64,000 nucleotides of DNA from DATBLE01 sp963775695 (lineage in GTDB: Bacteria > Actinomycetota > Thermoleophilia > Gaiellales > Gaiellaceae). The stretch is from assembly GCA_963775695.1 (NCBI GenBank), contig CAVZJU010000018.1, forward strand, positions 24,156 to 88,155, in the 5' to 3' direction. This document shows, one piece after another, positions 9,898 to 18,430 of this stretch; the stretch's first letter is position 1; the number at the start of each line of letters is the position of its first letter. The position numbers and the translations under genes were made by a program. The notes under the pieces are model-generated. The model saw only the letters and a program-made list of their open reading frames with translations, searched no databases and was not told the DNA's origin.

Positions 9898-10428
9898 TTA
9901 CGTGTCCTCGGCGACGTCGACCAACTCCGCCCGCGTGACCCGTGCGAGCTCGGACGCCGGCAGGCCGGCCATGTGCCGGGACGAGCCCGCCCCCACCCAC
10001 AGCGTCCCCTCGGTCGGGATCCGCCGGTCGAGCAGGATGCGCGAGACGCGGGCGAGCGCGACCGGAGCGACCGCGCCGACGTCGTAGCCGGTGACGTCGC
10101 GGATCTGCGCGGCGCCGGCGACGCGGGCCCGGTTCGACGAGGTCGCGCGCGCCACCTTGGCGGCGTCGGCGCGGCGATCGCCGGACACGAGGACGAGCAC
10201 CCACGAGCCGTCGCAGTCGAAGAGCAGCGACTTGACGATTCGGCTCAGCTCGCACCCGACGGCCGTCGCCGCGTCCTCTGCGGTGGGCGTTCCGGCAGCG
10301 AACTCCTCGATCCGCGCCTCGGCGCCGGCGGTGCGCAGCGCCTCGCTCACGCGTTCCACGGGATCGGGCCAGGGCTCGGTGAGATCGCGAGCCCCGCTCA
10401 CGTCTCTGTGCTCGGCTTCGTCTTTCAT
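9898..10428 (-). CDS. YbaK/EbsC-type aminoacyl-tRNA deacylase
   Basis: 176-aa member of the YbaK/ProX superfamily, which hydrolyses mischarged tRNAs in trans. The domain runs from about residue 25, with the conserved lysine in SRIVKSLLFDCDG, SGDRRADAAKVA and the GxGS loop in VGAGSSRHMAGLP. The ATG overlaps the serA stop in an ATGA junction, so it is translated from the serA mRNA. Which mischarged tRNA it clears (Cys-tRNA-Pro, Ala-tRNA-Pro or other) cannot be told from sequence alone. Confidence 0.87.
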   Translation of the reverse strand: MKDEAEHRDVSGARDLTEPWPDPVERVSEALRTAGAEARIEEFAAGTPTAEDAATAVGCELSRIVKSLLFDCDGSWVLVLVSGDRRADAAKVARATSSNRARVAGAAQIRDVTGYDVGAVAPVALARVSRILLDRRIPTEGTLWVGAGSSRHMAGLPASELARVTRAELVDVAEDT

Positions 10429-11993
10429 GCCAACGAGATGAACTGAACATCGTCGAAGCCCTCGGCGCGGATGCGCTCGACCAGCTTCGCGGGGGCGGGC
10501 GCGTCGATCGCGAACGCCATCAGCGCCTTGCCGGCCTCGTGCGTCCGCGAGACGGCCATGTTCGCGATGTTCACGCCGTGCTCGCCGAACATCGTCCCCA
10601 CCGTACCGATCACACCGGGCATGTCCGTGTAGAGGAGGAAGACGAGGTTCGGGACGAGCTCGATGTCGATCGAGAAGCCGAGCGCGCCGGCCAGGAAGAG
10701 ACGTGGCTCCGGCCCGATCGTCGTCCCAGAGACGGCGACCCCGTCGGTGCGGACCTCGACCAGATTCATGTAGTCGCGCGACGCGCGGAAGCGCTCCTCC
10801 GAGACGGCGATGCCGCGCTCGGCGGCGATCACCGGCGCGTTCACGTAGTTGACCACCTGGTCGACCCTGCCCTGGAAGATCCCGTTCAGGGCCGCCACGG
10901 TGAGCAGACGCGTGTCGTACTCGGAGAGCGGTCCGTGCGCGGCGACGACGACCCGCTTCGGCCACTCGCCTTCGAGCTCCACCGCCAGGCGACCGAGCTT
11001 CGCCGCCAGCGGGATGAAGGGGCCCAGCATCTCCAGGTCGGCCGCGTCGACGACCGGGATGTTCACCGCGTTCGTGACCAGGCCTCCCTCGAGCGCTGCG
11101 ACGATCTGCTCCGCGACGATCAGCCCTGCCCGGTCCTGCGCCTCGTCGGTGGAGGCGGCCAGGTGGGGCGTGACCACGACCTCGTCGAGCTCGAGCAGCG
11201 GCCCCGAGTACGGCTCCGCGGAGAAGACGTCGAGCGCGGCGCCCGCGAGCTTGCCCGAGCGGATCGCCTCGACGAGGGCGCCCTCGTCTACGAGCGCGCC
11301 GCGCGCTGCATTGATCAACCTCGCGCCGTCGCGCATCGACGCGATCGCCTCCCGATCGATGATCCCGGCCGTCTCGTCGGTCAGCGGGAGGTGGAGCGTG
11401 ACGAAGTCGGCCGCGCCGAGCACGCCCTCGAGCGTCGGCTCGCGCTCGATGCCGGCTTCTCGGAACCGGTCCTCGCCGACGAACGGGTCGTAGGCGACCA
11501 CCCGCATGCCCAGCCCGATCGCCCGCCGGGCCACCTGCTGGCCGATCCGGCCGAGGCCGAGGACGCCGAGCGTCTTGTCGGCGAGCTCGATCCCGCTCCA
11601 GCGCGAGCGCTCCCAGGTTCCCCGTTTCAGCGCGGCGTGGGCCTGCGGAATGTTGCGGGCGAGGGCGACCAGCAGGCCGATCGTCTGCTCGGCGGCGGAG
11701 ACAACCGTCGAGTCGGGGGCGTTCGCGACGACGATCCCGCGGCGGGTGGCGGCGTCCACGTCGACGTTGTCCACGCCGACGCCGGCCCGGCCGATCACCT
11801 TCAGCCGGTCGGCGCGGGCGATCAGGTCCGCGGTCAGCTTGGTCGCCGAGCGGATCACGATCGCGTCATAGCCGGCGATGGTCTCGGCGAGGTCGGAGTC
11901 ACCGTCCACGTCGACGTCGAACCGGCCTCGGAGGAGCTCGACGCCCGGCTCGGCGATCGGCTCCCGGACGAGCACCCGCGGCCGCTCAGCCAT
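10425..11993 (-). CDS. serA: D-3-phosphoglycerate dehydrogenase
   Basis: First enzyme of serine synthesis, oxidising 3-phosphoglycerate with NAD. The 522-aa product has the long actinobacterial architecture: catalytic and NAD domains (VGVDNVDVDAAT, LGLGRIGQQVARRA, NAARGALVDEGAL with the catalytic Arg, VTPHLAASTDEA with the catalytic His), then an intervening ASB domain and a C-terminal ACT domain for serine feedback. The ATG at 11993 is chosen because the conserved Rossmann-like N-terminus starts there. It overlaps the upstream aminotransferase by 8 nt and ybaK by 4 nt, so the three form one operon. Confidence 0.96.
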   Translation of the reverse strand: MAERPRVLVREPIAEPGVELLRGRFDVDVDGDSDLAETIAGYDAIVIRSATKLTADLIARADRLKVIGRAGVGVDNVDVDAATRRGIVVANAPDSTVVSAAEQTIGLLVALARNIPQAHAALKRGTWERSRWSGIELADKTLGVLGLGRIGQQVARRAIGLGMRVVAYDPFVGEDRFREAGIEREPTLEGVLGAADFVTLHLPLTDETAGIIDREAIASMRDGARLINAARGALVDEGALVEAIRSGKLAGAALDVFSAEPYSGPLLELDEVVVTPHLAASTDEAQDRAGLIVAEQIVAALEGGLVTNAVNIPVVDAADLEMLGPFIPLAAKLGRLAVELEGEWPKRVVVAAHGPLSEYDTRLLTVAALNGIFQGRVDQVVNYVNAPVIAAERGIAVSEERFRASRDYMNLVEVRTDGVAVSGTTIGPEPRLFLAGALGFSIDIELVPNLVFLLYTDMPGVIGTVGTMFGEHGVNIANMAVSRTHEAGKALMAFAIDAPAPAKLVERIRAEGFDDVQFISLA

Positions 11994-13146
11994 TGCCGCG
12001 TCCGGCCGGAACGGGCGCGAACGCCTCGAGCGCGCGGGCCACACCGACGCCGCGCTCCACCTCCGCGCCGGCCTCCACGAGCGCGAGCTCGACGGCCGCC
12101 AGCGCGGCGACCACGTCGAAGACGTCGTAGTAGCCGATGTGGCCGATCCGGAAGAGCCGGTTCTTCAGGTCGCCGTGGCCGCCGGCGACCGTGACGCCGT
12201 ACCGGTCGCGGAGGTAAAGACGGAGCTCGCCAGCGTCGATGCCTTCCGGCGTGAGGATGGCGGTGACGACCGCGGAGCGGTCCTCGTCGGGCGAGAAGAG
12301 CTCGAGACCCATCGCCTTCGCGCCCTCGCGGCAGGCACGACCGAGTCGGATGTGGCGGTCGAACACCGCCTCGAGCCCCTCGTCCAGCAGCAGCCCGAGC
12401 GCCACGTCGAGCCCGCGGACGAGGGAGACGGCCGGCGTGAACGCGCTGTCCAGCTTGGCCTGGCCGGCGCGCGTACGCTCCCAGTCGAAGTAGAAGCGCG
12501 GCGACGAGCCGCGGGCCGCGAGGGCTGCTTCCGACACCGAGACGAGACCGATCCCCGGCGGTGTCATCAGCGCCTTCTGCGAGCCCGAGGCGACGACGTC
12601 GAGTCCCCACGTGTCCGTCTCGAGCGGGACGGCGCCGAGGCTGGAGACGGCGTCGACGACGACGAGTGCCCCCGACGGCTTCGCCGCCGCCGCCAGCGCC
12701 TGGACGTCGGCGACGACGCCGGTGGACGTCTCCGAGTGCGTCAGGAACACGGCCTTCGCGCCGCCGGCCTCATCGAGCTTCGCGCCCAGATCCTCCGCAC
12801 GCGGCGTCTCGCCCCACTCGTACTCCAGCGCCTGGACGTCCGCACCGTAGGCGGTCGCGAGGTTGCGCCAGCGCTGCCCGAACGCGCCCGCGGAGACGAC
12901 GACGACGCGGTCCCCCGGCGAGCAGAGGTTCGCGACCGCGGACTCCATCGCCCCCGTGCCCGACGAGGTGAAGAGGAGGACGTCGCCGGCGGTCCGATAC
13001 ACGGCCCGCAGCCGGTCGAGACACTCGCCGAACAGCGCCCGGTAGTCGGGGCCGCGGTGGTGGACGACCGGCTCGGCGAGAGCAGCGAGCACCTCGGGCG
13101 GAACAGGTGTAGGACCCGGCGTGAAGAGGTACCGCTTCTCGGCCAT
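11986..13146 (-). CDS. class V aminotransferase (serine-pathway type)
   Basis: 386-aa PLP enzyme of the alanine-glyoxylate/serine-pyruvate aminotransferase group. Landmarks are FTPGPTPVPPEVL, SSGTGAMESAVANL and the PLP lysine in ASGSQKALMTPPG. It is translationally coupled to serA (8-nt overlap), and no serC is seen, so it may supply the phosphoserine transamination step. That is an inference from context; glyoxylate or serine transamination remains possible. A TACCCT -10 box ends 8 nt before the ATG, so the operon starts leaderless. Confidence 0.9.
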   Translation of the reverse strand: MAEKRYLFTPGPTPVPPEVLAALAEPVVHHRGPDYRALFGECLDRLRAVYRTAGDVLLFTSSGTGAMESAVANLCSPGDRVVVVSAGAFGQRWRNLATAYGADVQALEYEWGETPRAEDLGAKLDEAGGAKAVFLTHSETSTGVVADVQALAAAAKPSGALVVVDAVSSLGAVPLETDTWGLDVVASGSQKALMTPPGIGLVSVSEAALAARGSSPRFYFDWERTRAGQAKLDSAFTPAVSLVRGLDVALGLLLDEGLEAVFDRHIRLGRACREGAKAMGLELFSPDEDRSAVVTAILTPEGIDAGELRLYLRDRYGVTVAGGHGDLKNRLFRIGHIGYYDVFDVVAALAAVELALVEAGAEVERGVGVARALEAFAPVPAGRGNG

Positions 13147-13154
13147 CGCAACGG

Positions 13155-13160
13155 AGGGTA
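13155..13160 (-). promoter_or_regulatory. -10 box of the serA operon
   Basis: TACCCT on the minus strand ends 8 nt before the ATG at 13146, giving a leaderless first gene. Confidence 0.5.
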
Positions 13161-13223
13161 GCTTCCGAGGTGACCGTGGGATCTAGTCTAGGGTGATCCC
13201 GATCCCGGAAGCGAAAGGGGAAG

Positions 13224-13961
13224 ATGGAAGCGAACGGAGCCGTCGTCGTCGCCCAGGCTGTCGCCCGCCGCTACGGCGAGGGCGATACGGCAGTCGATGC
13301 CCTCTGCGGTGTGTCGCTCGAAGTGTCCCGGGGCCAGCTGACGACCGTGATGGGGCCGTCGGGCTCGGGGAAGTCGACCCTGATGCACATCCTCGCCGGG
13401 CTCGATCGCCCGACCGGCGGCAGCGTCGAGATCAGCGGTACCGAGATCACCACGCTGGACGACACCGCCCTGACGAAGCTCCGGCGCGAGCACATCGGCT
13501 TCATCTTCCAGTTCTTCAACCTGCTGCCGATGCTCTCCGCCGAGGAGAACATCACGCTGCCGCTGACCATCGCCGGCGAGAAGATCGACAAGGCCTGGCT
13601 GGAGCAGCTGCTCGAGTCGGTCGGGCTGAAGGACCGGCGGACGCACCGGCCGTCGGAGCTGTCCGGCGGCCAGCAGCAGCGCGTGGCGATCGCGCGCGCG
13701 CTGGTCTCGAAACCGACCGTCGTCTTCGCCGACGAGCCCACCGGCAACCTCGACTCGAAAACCGGCGGTGAGATCCTCGAGCTCCTTCGCCAGGCCGTGC
13801 AGGACGGCGGCCAGACGACGGTGATGGTCACGCACGACCCCCGCTCGGCCTCGATCGCCGACCGCATCCTCTTCCTGGCCGACGGCAACATCGTCAAGGA
13901 GCTGCCCCGCTCGGAGCCACACGAGGTGATCACGGCCATGGAGGAGATCAGCCGGACGTGA
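13224..13961 (+). CDS. ABC exporter ATPase (MacB/LolD type)
   Basis: 245-aa nucleotide-binding subunit. It shows Walker A GPSGSGKS, Q-loop FIFQFFNLLP, signature LSGGQQQRVAIARAL, Walker B VVFADEPTGNLDS and the H-loop His in MVTHDP. The EPTGNLDS sequence is typical of the MacB/LolD/FtsE group that works with FtsX-like permeases. A purine-rich GAAAGGGGAAG precedes the ATG. The gene ends in a GTGA overlap with the permease gene, so the two subunits are coupled. Confidence 0.94.
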   Translation: MEANGAVVVAQAVARRYGEGDTAVDALCGVSLEVSRGQLTTVMGPSGSGKSTLMHILAGLDRPTGGSVEISGTEITTLDDTALTKLRREHIGFIFQFFNLLPMLSAEENITLPLTIAGEKIDKAWLEQLLESVGLKDRRTHRPSELSGGQQQRVAIARALVSKPTVVFADEPTGNLDSKTGGEILELLRQAVQDGGQTTVMVTHDPRSASIADRILFLADGNIVKELPRSEPHEVITAMEEISRT

Positions 13962-16510
13962 GGTCGATCGCGCTCCGCGGGCTCTGGGCGCGGAAGCTCA
14001 GGACGTTCCTGACCGCGTTCGCGATCGTCTTGGGGATCGCGACCGTGAGCGGCACCTTCGTGCTCACCGACTCGATCACGCACGCGTTCAACGCGATCTT
14101 CTCGAACATCTATCGCGGCACCGACGCCTCGATCACGGGGAAGTCGGCCGTGAGCCTGGACGCGACTCAGGATCTGCCCCCGTTCGACGAGTCCCTGCTG
14201 GAGAAGGTCCGGACGCTGCCGAGCGTCCAGGCGGCCATCGGCGGCGTGGCCGACACCGCGAACCTGATCGGCTCGAACGGCAAGGTGATCAGCTTCGGCG
14301 GAGCCCCCCACCTCGGCTTCTCCGTCGATCCGACCCAGGCGCGGTTCAACTCGCTCTCTCTCGTCAAGGGCGCCTGGCCGGGCCTCAACGAAGTGGTGAT
14401 CGACCATTCGACCGCCGACAAGAAGGACATCTCGGTCGGCGACAAGATCCGGGTCGAGGCGCAGGGGGGCGCTCAGCCGTTCACCGTCTCGGGTCTAGTC
14501 AAGTTCGGCACGAGCGGGCTGGACATCGGCGGGGCGACGCTCGCCGGCTTCGACCTGCGCAGCGCCCAGAAGCTGTTCCACAAGCAGGGCAAGCTCGACC
14601 AGATCCGGGTCTCCAAGAAGCCCGGCGTGAGCGAGAGCACGCTGCTGACCGACATCCGGGAGATCCTGCCGCCGCAGACGCAGGTGAAGAGTGGCGCAGC
14701 GCAGGCCGAGACGGATGCCAGCGACACCAACGCCTTCACGAGCTTCCTGCAGAAGTTTCTGCTCTCGTTCGGGATCATTGCGCTCTTCGTCGGGTCGTTC
14801 GTGATCGCCAACTCGCTCTCCATCACCGTCACCCAGCGGACGCGCGAGTTCGCGACCCTGCGCACGCTCGGTGCGACGCGGCGCCAGATTCGCCGCTCGG
14901 TGCTGCTCGAGTCGTTCGTCATGGGCTTCCTTGCCTCGGTGGTCGGCCTCTTCCTCGGGCTCGGGCTGGCGAAGCTCCTCTTCTGGCTGTTCGGCGTTGC
15001 CGGGTTCACGCTGCCCAACACCGGGCTGCTCTTCAAGACGCGGACGATCGTCGTCTGCCTGGTCGTCGGGACGCTCGTGACGATGCTGGCCAGCCTTCGC
15101 CCCGCCAGGCGCGCGACGCGCGTTCCGCCGATCGCAGCCGTCCGCGAAGGCGCGACCCTCCCGCCCGGCCGCTTCGCCAAGTACCGCGGGATCGGCTCGG
15201 CGACGCTGGCCGTGCTCGGCTTCCTCCTCCTCGCCTACGGGATGTGGGGGGCGAGCGGGACCGGCCCCGTGCTCACCTTCATGGGCATCGGCGCAGTGCT
15301 CATCTTCTTCGGGATCGCGCTGTTCACCGCCCAGCTGATCCGGCCGCTCGCGGCCATCCTCGCCGTCCCCGGGGACCGGCTGGCCGGAGCGCCCGGGATC
15401 CTCGCGCGCGAGAACGCGATCCGGAACCCGCAGCGCACCGGCTCGTCGGCGGCCGCCCTGATGATCGGGCTGACCCTGGTCACGCTGGTGACGATGCTGG
15501 CGACGTCGATCCGCGCCTCCTTCTTCGGCGCAGTCGACAAGATCTTCATCGCCGACTACGCGGTCACGGCCCAGAACAACTTCGACCTGATGCCGGCGGC
15601 GATCGGGCAGACGCTCGAGCAGACGCCCGGCGTCCACGACGTCGTCGGCGTCCGGGTCGGCGACATGCGCGTACTCGGCTCGCGCAGCACGCTGTCCGCC
15701 GTGAACCCCGGTGGCAGCCGGATCTTCAGGCTCGACTGGACCGCCGGCTCGCCGAAGACGCTCGACACGCTGGGGCCGGGCGACGCCTTCACGGACAAGG
15801 ACTATGCGAAGAAACACCACCTGTCCCTCGGCTCCCGGATCCAGATCCTCGTCCCGAGCGGGCAGCGACCGACGTTCCGAATCGCCGGCATCTACGACCC
15901 CCCGTCGGGGGGCTCTCCCTTCAACGGACCGCTGGTGATCTCGACGCAGACCTTCGACAAGCTCTACACGACGCCCCAGGACCAGTTCGTCTTCTTCAAC
16001 GCGACCGGAGGGGTCTCGACGGCGAACAACGCCAAGCTCGACCAGGCGCTGAAGGGCTTCCCGAACGCGAAGGTGCAGGACCGCGCCGAGTTCAAGAAGA
16101 ACCAGGCGAGCTTCATCGGGAACATCCTCAACGTCCTCTACGTGCTGCTGGCGCTCTCGGTGATCGTCAGCCTGTTCGGGATCGTGAACACGCTCGTGCT
16201 GACCATCTACGAGCGCACGCGCGAGCTCGGGATGCTGCGCGCGGTCGGCATGACCCGCTGGCAGGTGCGGTGGATGGTCTCGCTGGAGAGCGTCGTCACC
16301 GCGCTGATCGGCGCCCTCGTCGGGATCGCGCTCGGGGTCATCCTCTCGGTGCTGATGATCGTGCGCGTCGACTTCCTCGTGCTCTCGTGGCCGATCTGGT
16401 CGCTGATCATCTTCGCGCTCGTCGCCGTCGTCGCCGGCATGGTCGCGGCGATCTTCCCGGCACGGCGGGCAGCCCGGCTGAACGTCCTCGAGGCGCTGCA
16501 GTACGAGTAG
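13958..16510 (+). CDS. FtsX/MacB-type ABC permease
   Basis: 850-aa permease with two FtsX-like modules. Helix 1 is at about residues 15-38, followed by a large extracytoplasmic MacB core-like domain. A helix block (about 265-400) contains TLGATRRQIRRS, further helices follow at about 410-470, then a second extracytoplasmic region and a C-terminal helix block containing RAVGMTRWQVRWM. The duplicated G(A/M)TRxQ(I/V)R motifs are the coupling helices that contact the ATPase. The cargo is unknown; lipid, lipoprotein or peptide export or mechanotransmission are family roles. The GTG start overlaps the ATPase stop. Confidence 0.92.
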   Translation: MRSIALRGLWARKLRTFLTAFAIVLGIATVSGTFVLTDSITHAFNAIFSNIYRGTDASITGKSAVSLDATQDLPPFDESLLEKVRTLPSVQAAIGGVADTANLIGSNGKVISFGGAPHLGFSVDPTQARFNSLSLVKGAWPGLNEVVIDHSTADKKDISVGDKIRVEAQGGAQPFTVSGLVKFGTSGLDIGGATLAGFDLRSAQKLFHKQGKLDQIRVSKKPGVSESTLLTDIREILPPQTQVKSGAAQAETDASDTNAFTSFLQKFLLSFGIIALFVGSFVIANSLSITVTQRTREFATLRTLGATRRQIRRSVLLESFVMGFLASVVGLFLGLGLAKLLFWLFGVAGFTLPNTGLLFKTRTIVVCLVVGTLVTMLASLRPARRATRVPPIAAVREGATLPPGRFAKYRGIGSATLAVLGFLLLAYGMWGASGTGPVLTFMGIGAVLIFFGIALFTAQLIRPLAAILAVPGDRLAGAPGILARENAIRNPQRTGSSAAALMIGLTLVTLVTMLATSIRASFFGAVDKIFIADYAVTAQNNFDLMPAAIGQTLEQTPGVHDVVGVRVGDMRVLGSRSTLSAVNPGGSRIFRLDWTAGSPKTLDTLGPGDAFTDKDYAKKHHLSLGSRIQILVPSGQRPTFRIAGIYDPPSGGSPFNGPLVISTQTFDKLYTTPQDQFVFFNATGGVSTANNAKLDQALKGFPNAKVQDRAEFKKNQASFIGNILNVLYVLLALSVIVSLFGIVNTLVLTIYERTRELGMLRAVGMTRWQVRWMVSLESVVTALIGALVGIALGVILSVLMIVRVDFLVLSWPIWSLIIFALVAVVAGMVAAIFPARRAARLNVLEALQYE

Positions 16511-16524
16511 GCGCGGCTGCCCGG

Positions 16525-17070
16525 GTGGAATCGCTGAAGGGTCAGCTGCTGCTCGCGTCGCCGGCGCTGTTCGACCCGAACTTCCGTCGGGCTGTCGTGC
16601 TGGTCACCGAGCACACCGACGAGGGTGCGGCCGGGCTCGTCCTCAACCGCCCTTCCGAGACCGCGGTCGCCGACGCGGTTCCCGACCTGCTGCCGCTCGT
16701 CTCCGAGGAGGAGCGCGTCTACGTCGGCGGCCCGGTACAGGAGTCGGCCGTGCTGGTGCTGGCCGAGTTCGAGGACCCGCAGGAAGCGGCGATGCTGGTC
16801 GTCGACGACGTCGGCTTCGTCCCCGGCGACGGCGACTTCGACCTGCTCGCGGCCGCGACCCGCCGCGTGCGCGTGTTCGCCGGCTACGCCGGCTGGGGGC
16901 CCGGCCAGCTCGAGGCCGAGCTCGAGGAGTCGTCGTGGATCGTCGAGTCGTCGCCCGGCCCGGAGCTCTTCCCCGAGCCCGAGGAAGACCTCTGGGGACG
17001 CGTGCTGCGTGACAAGGGCGGCGTGTACCGCCTGGTCGCGCTGATGCCCGAGGATCCCTCGGTCAACTAG
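16525..17070 (+). CDS. YqgE/AlgH family protein (DUF179)
   Basis: 181-aa protein with the complete YqgE/AlgH pattern: GQLLLASPALFDPNFRRAVV, VTEHTDEGAAGLVLNRP, VYVGGPVQ and FAGYAGWGPGQLEAE. The biochemical role of the family is unsettled. The GTG start lies 14 nt after the permease stop, so it may ride on the ABC operon. The last 8 nt overlap the convergent decarboxylase gene. Confidence 0.9.
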   Translation: MESLKGQLLLASPALFDPNFRRAVVLVTEHTDEGAAGLVLNRPSETAVADAVPDLLPLVSEEERVYVGGPVQESAVLVLAEFEDPQEAAMLVVDDVGFVPGDGDFDLLAAATRRVRVFAGYAGWGPGQLEAELEESSWIVESSPGPELFPEPEEDLWGRVLRDKGGVYRLVALMPEDPSVN

Positions 17071-18418
17071 CGAACGCCGCGACTGTCCGGTCGACGTCTT
17101 CCTCGGTCGTCTGCCAGTTGCTGACCGAGATGCGGATCGCCTGGCGGCCCGCCCAGCTCGTACCGCTCATCCAGGCCACCCCACTCCGCTGGACGTCGGC
17201 GAGCTTCGCGCCGGTCTGCTCGTCGGAGCCGAAGCGGAAGAGCACCTGGTTGAGGACGACGTCGTTGAGCACCTCGACGTCCGAGACGTCGGCGATACCG
17301 GCGGCGAACCGTTGTGCCAGGTCGCAGCAGCGCTCGACCAGCTCGGCGATGCCGCGGCGGCCGAGCGAGCGGATCGCGGCATAGACAGGGAAGCCGCGGG
17401 CGCGGCGCGAGAACTCGGGCGTCCAGTCCACCTGGTCGCGCGGGCCGCCCTCGCCGCTCTGGACCAGGTACTCGGCCTGGACCGACATCGCGCGACGGTG
17501 CGGCTCCGGGCGGGCGCAGAAGACGATGCCGGAGTCGTACGGGACGTTCAGCCATTTGTGTCCATCCGTGGACCAGGAGTCGGCCCGCTCGGCACCCGCG
17601 AGGAGGTGCGCGAAGCGAGGGCTGGCCGCGGCCCAGAGGCCGAAGGCGCCGTCGACGTGGAGCCAGGCGCCGGCGGCGGCTGTCGCGTCGGCGATCTCCG
17701 CAAAAGGGTCGAACGAGCCCGTGTTCACCTCGCCCGCCTGGGCGCAGACGATCGTCGGCCCTTCACCCGCTGCGAGTGCCTCGCGCAGGGCGTCGGGACG
17801 CATCCGCCCCTGCTCGTCGGCGACGACCGGCACGACCGAGCCGGTGCCGAGCCCGATCAGCCTGAGGGCACGCGGCAGGGTCGAGTGGGCCTTCTCGCCT
17901 GCGAGCACGCGGATCCGAGGCGCGCCGACCAGCCCGTCGCGTTCGACGTCCCAGCCCACCTGGGCGAGGACGTGGTTGCGGGCGGCGGCCAGCGCGGTCG
18001 CGTGCGCCATCTGCGTCCCGGTCACGAACGCGAAGGAGACTCCGCGGGGTAGGCCGAGCAGCTCGGCCAGCCAGGCGCCGGCCACCTCCTCGACGACCGA
18101 GGCGGCCGGGCCGGCGACGTACAGGCCTGCGTTCTGGTCCCAGGTCGACGTCAGCCAGTCGGCGGCCAGCGCCGCGGGCACAGCGCCTCCGATAACGAAC
18201 CCGAAGTACCGCCCGCTCGGAATCGCAACGGCGCCCGCGTCCCCCACCTCGGCGAGTGCGCGCACGACCTCACGCGCATCGGTCGGCCCGTCCGGCACCG
18301 GACCGCCGAGCCGGGCGCGGAGCTCGTCGACCTCGACCCGTGGGAAGACGGGACGGTCGGGCAGGCTCTCGAGGAAGTCGGCAGCGAGGTCGGCCGTCTC
18401 GTGCAGCAGCTCGCGCAT
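17063..18418 (-). CDS. PLP-dependent group II decarboxylase
   Basis: 451-aa member of the aromatic-amino-acid/glutamate/DABA decarboxylase family. The cofactor Asp is in HVDGAFG (WLHVDGAFGLWA) and the PLP lysine in STDGHKWLNVPYDSG. GRYFGFVIGG near the N-terminus marks the substrate-side region. The substrate cannot be assigned from sequence. It is the last gene of a five-gene leftward operon, 9 nt after the TPP-enzyme gene, but TAGCGT overlapping that gene's stop ends 6 nt before this ATG, so it may also have its own leaderless promoter. Confidence 0.9.
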   Translation of the reverse strand: MRELLHETADLAADFLESLPDRPVFPRVEVDELRARLGGPVPDGPTDAREVVRALAEVGDAGAVAIPSGRYFGFVIGGAVPAALAADWLTSTWDQNAGLYVAGPAASVVEEVAGAWLAELLGLPRGVSFAFVTGTQMAHATALAAARNHVLAQVGWDVERDGLVGAPRIRVLAGEKAHSTLPRALRLIGLGTGSVVPVVADEQGRMRPDALREALAAGEGPTIVCAQAGEVNTGSFDPFAEIADATAAAGAWLHVDGAFGLWAAASPRFAHLLAGAERADSWSTDGHKWLNVPYDSGIVFCARPEPHRRAMSVQAEYLVQSGEGGPRDQVDWTPEFSRRARGFPVYAAIRSLGRRGIAELVERCCDLAQRFAAGIADVSDVEVLNDVVLNQVLFRFGSDEQTGAKLADVQRSGVAWMSGTSWAGRQAIRISVSNWQTTEEDVDRTVAAFAS

Positions 18419-18424
18419 ATCGAG

Positions 18425-18430
18425 ACGCTA
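18425..18430 (-). promoter_or_regulatory. -10 box of the decarboxylase gene
   Basis: TAGCGT, whose first three bases are the stop codon of the upstream gene, ends 6 nt before the ATG at 18418. It would allow separate leaderless transcription of the decarboxylase. Confidence 0.4.

Noticed and set aside
15244..17070. A 608-codon frame that would fuse a permease-overlapping segment to the YqgE protein
   Set aside because: The upstream part is out of frame with the conserved permease, and the YqgE domain has its own GTG start at 16525.
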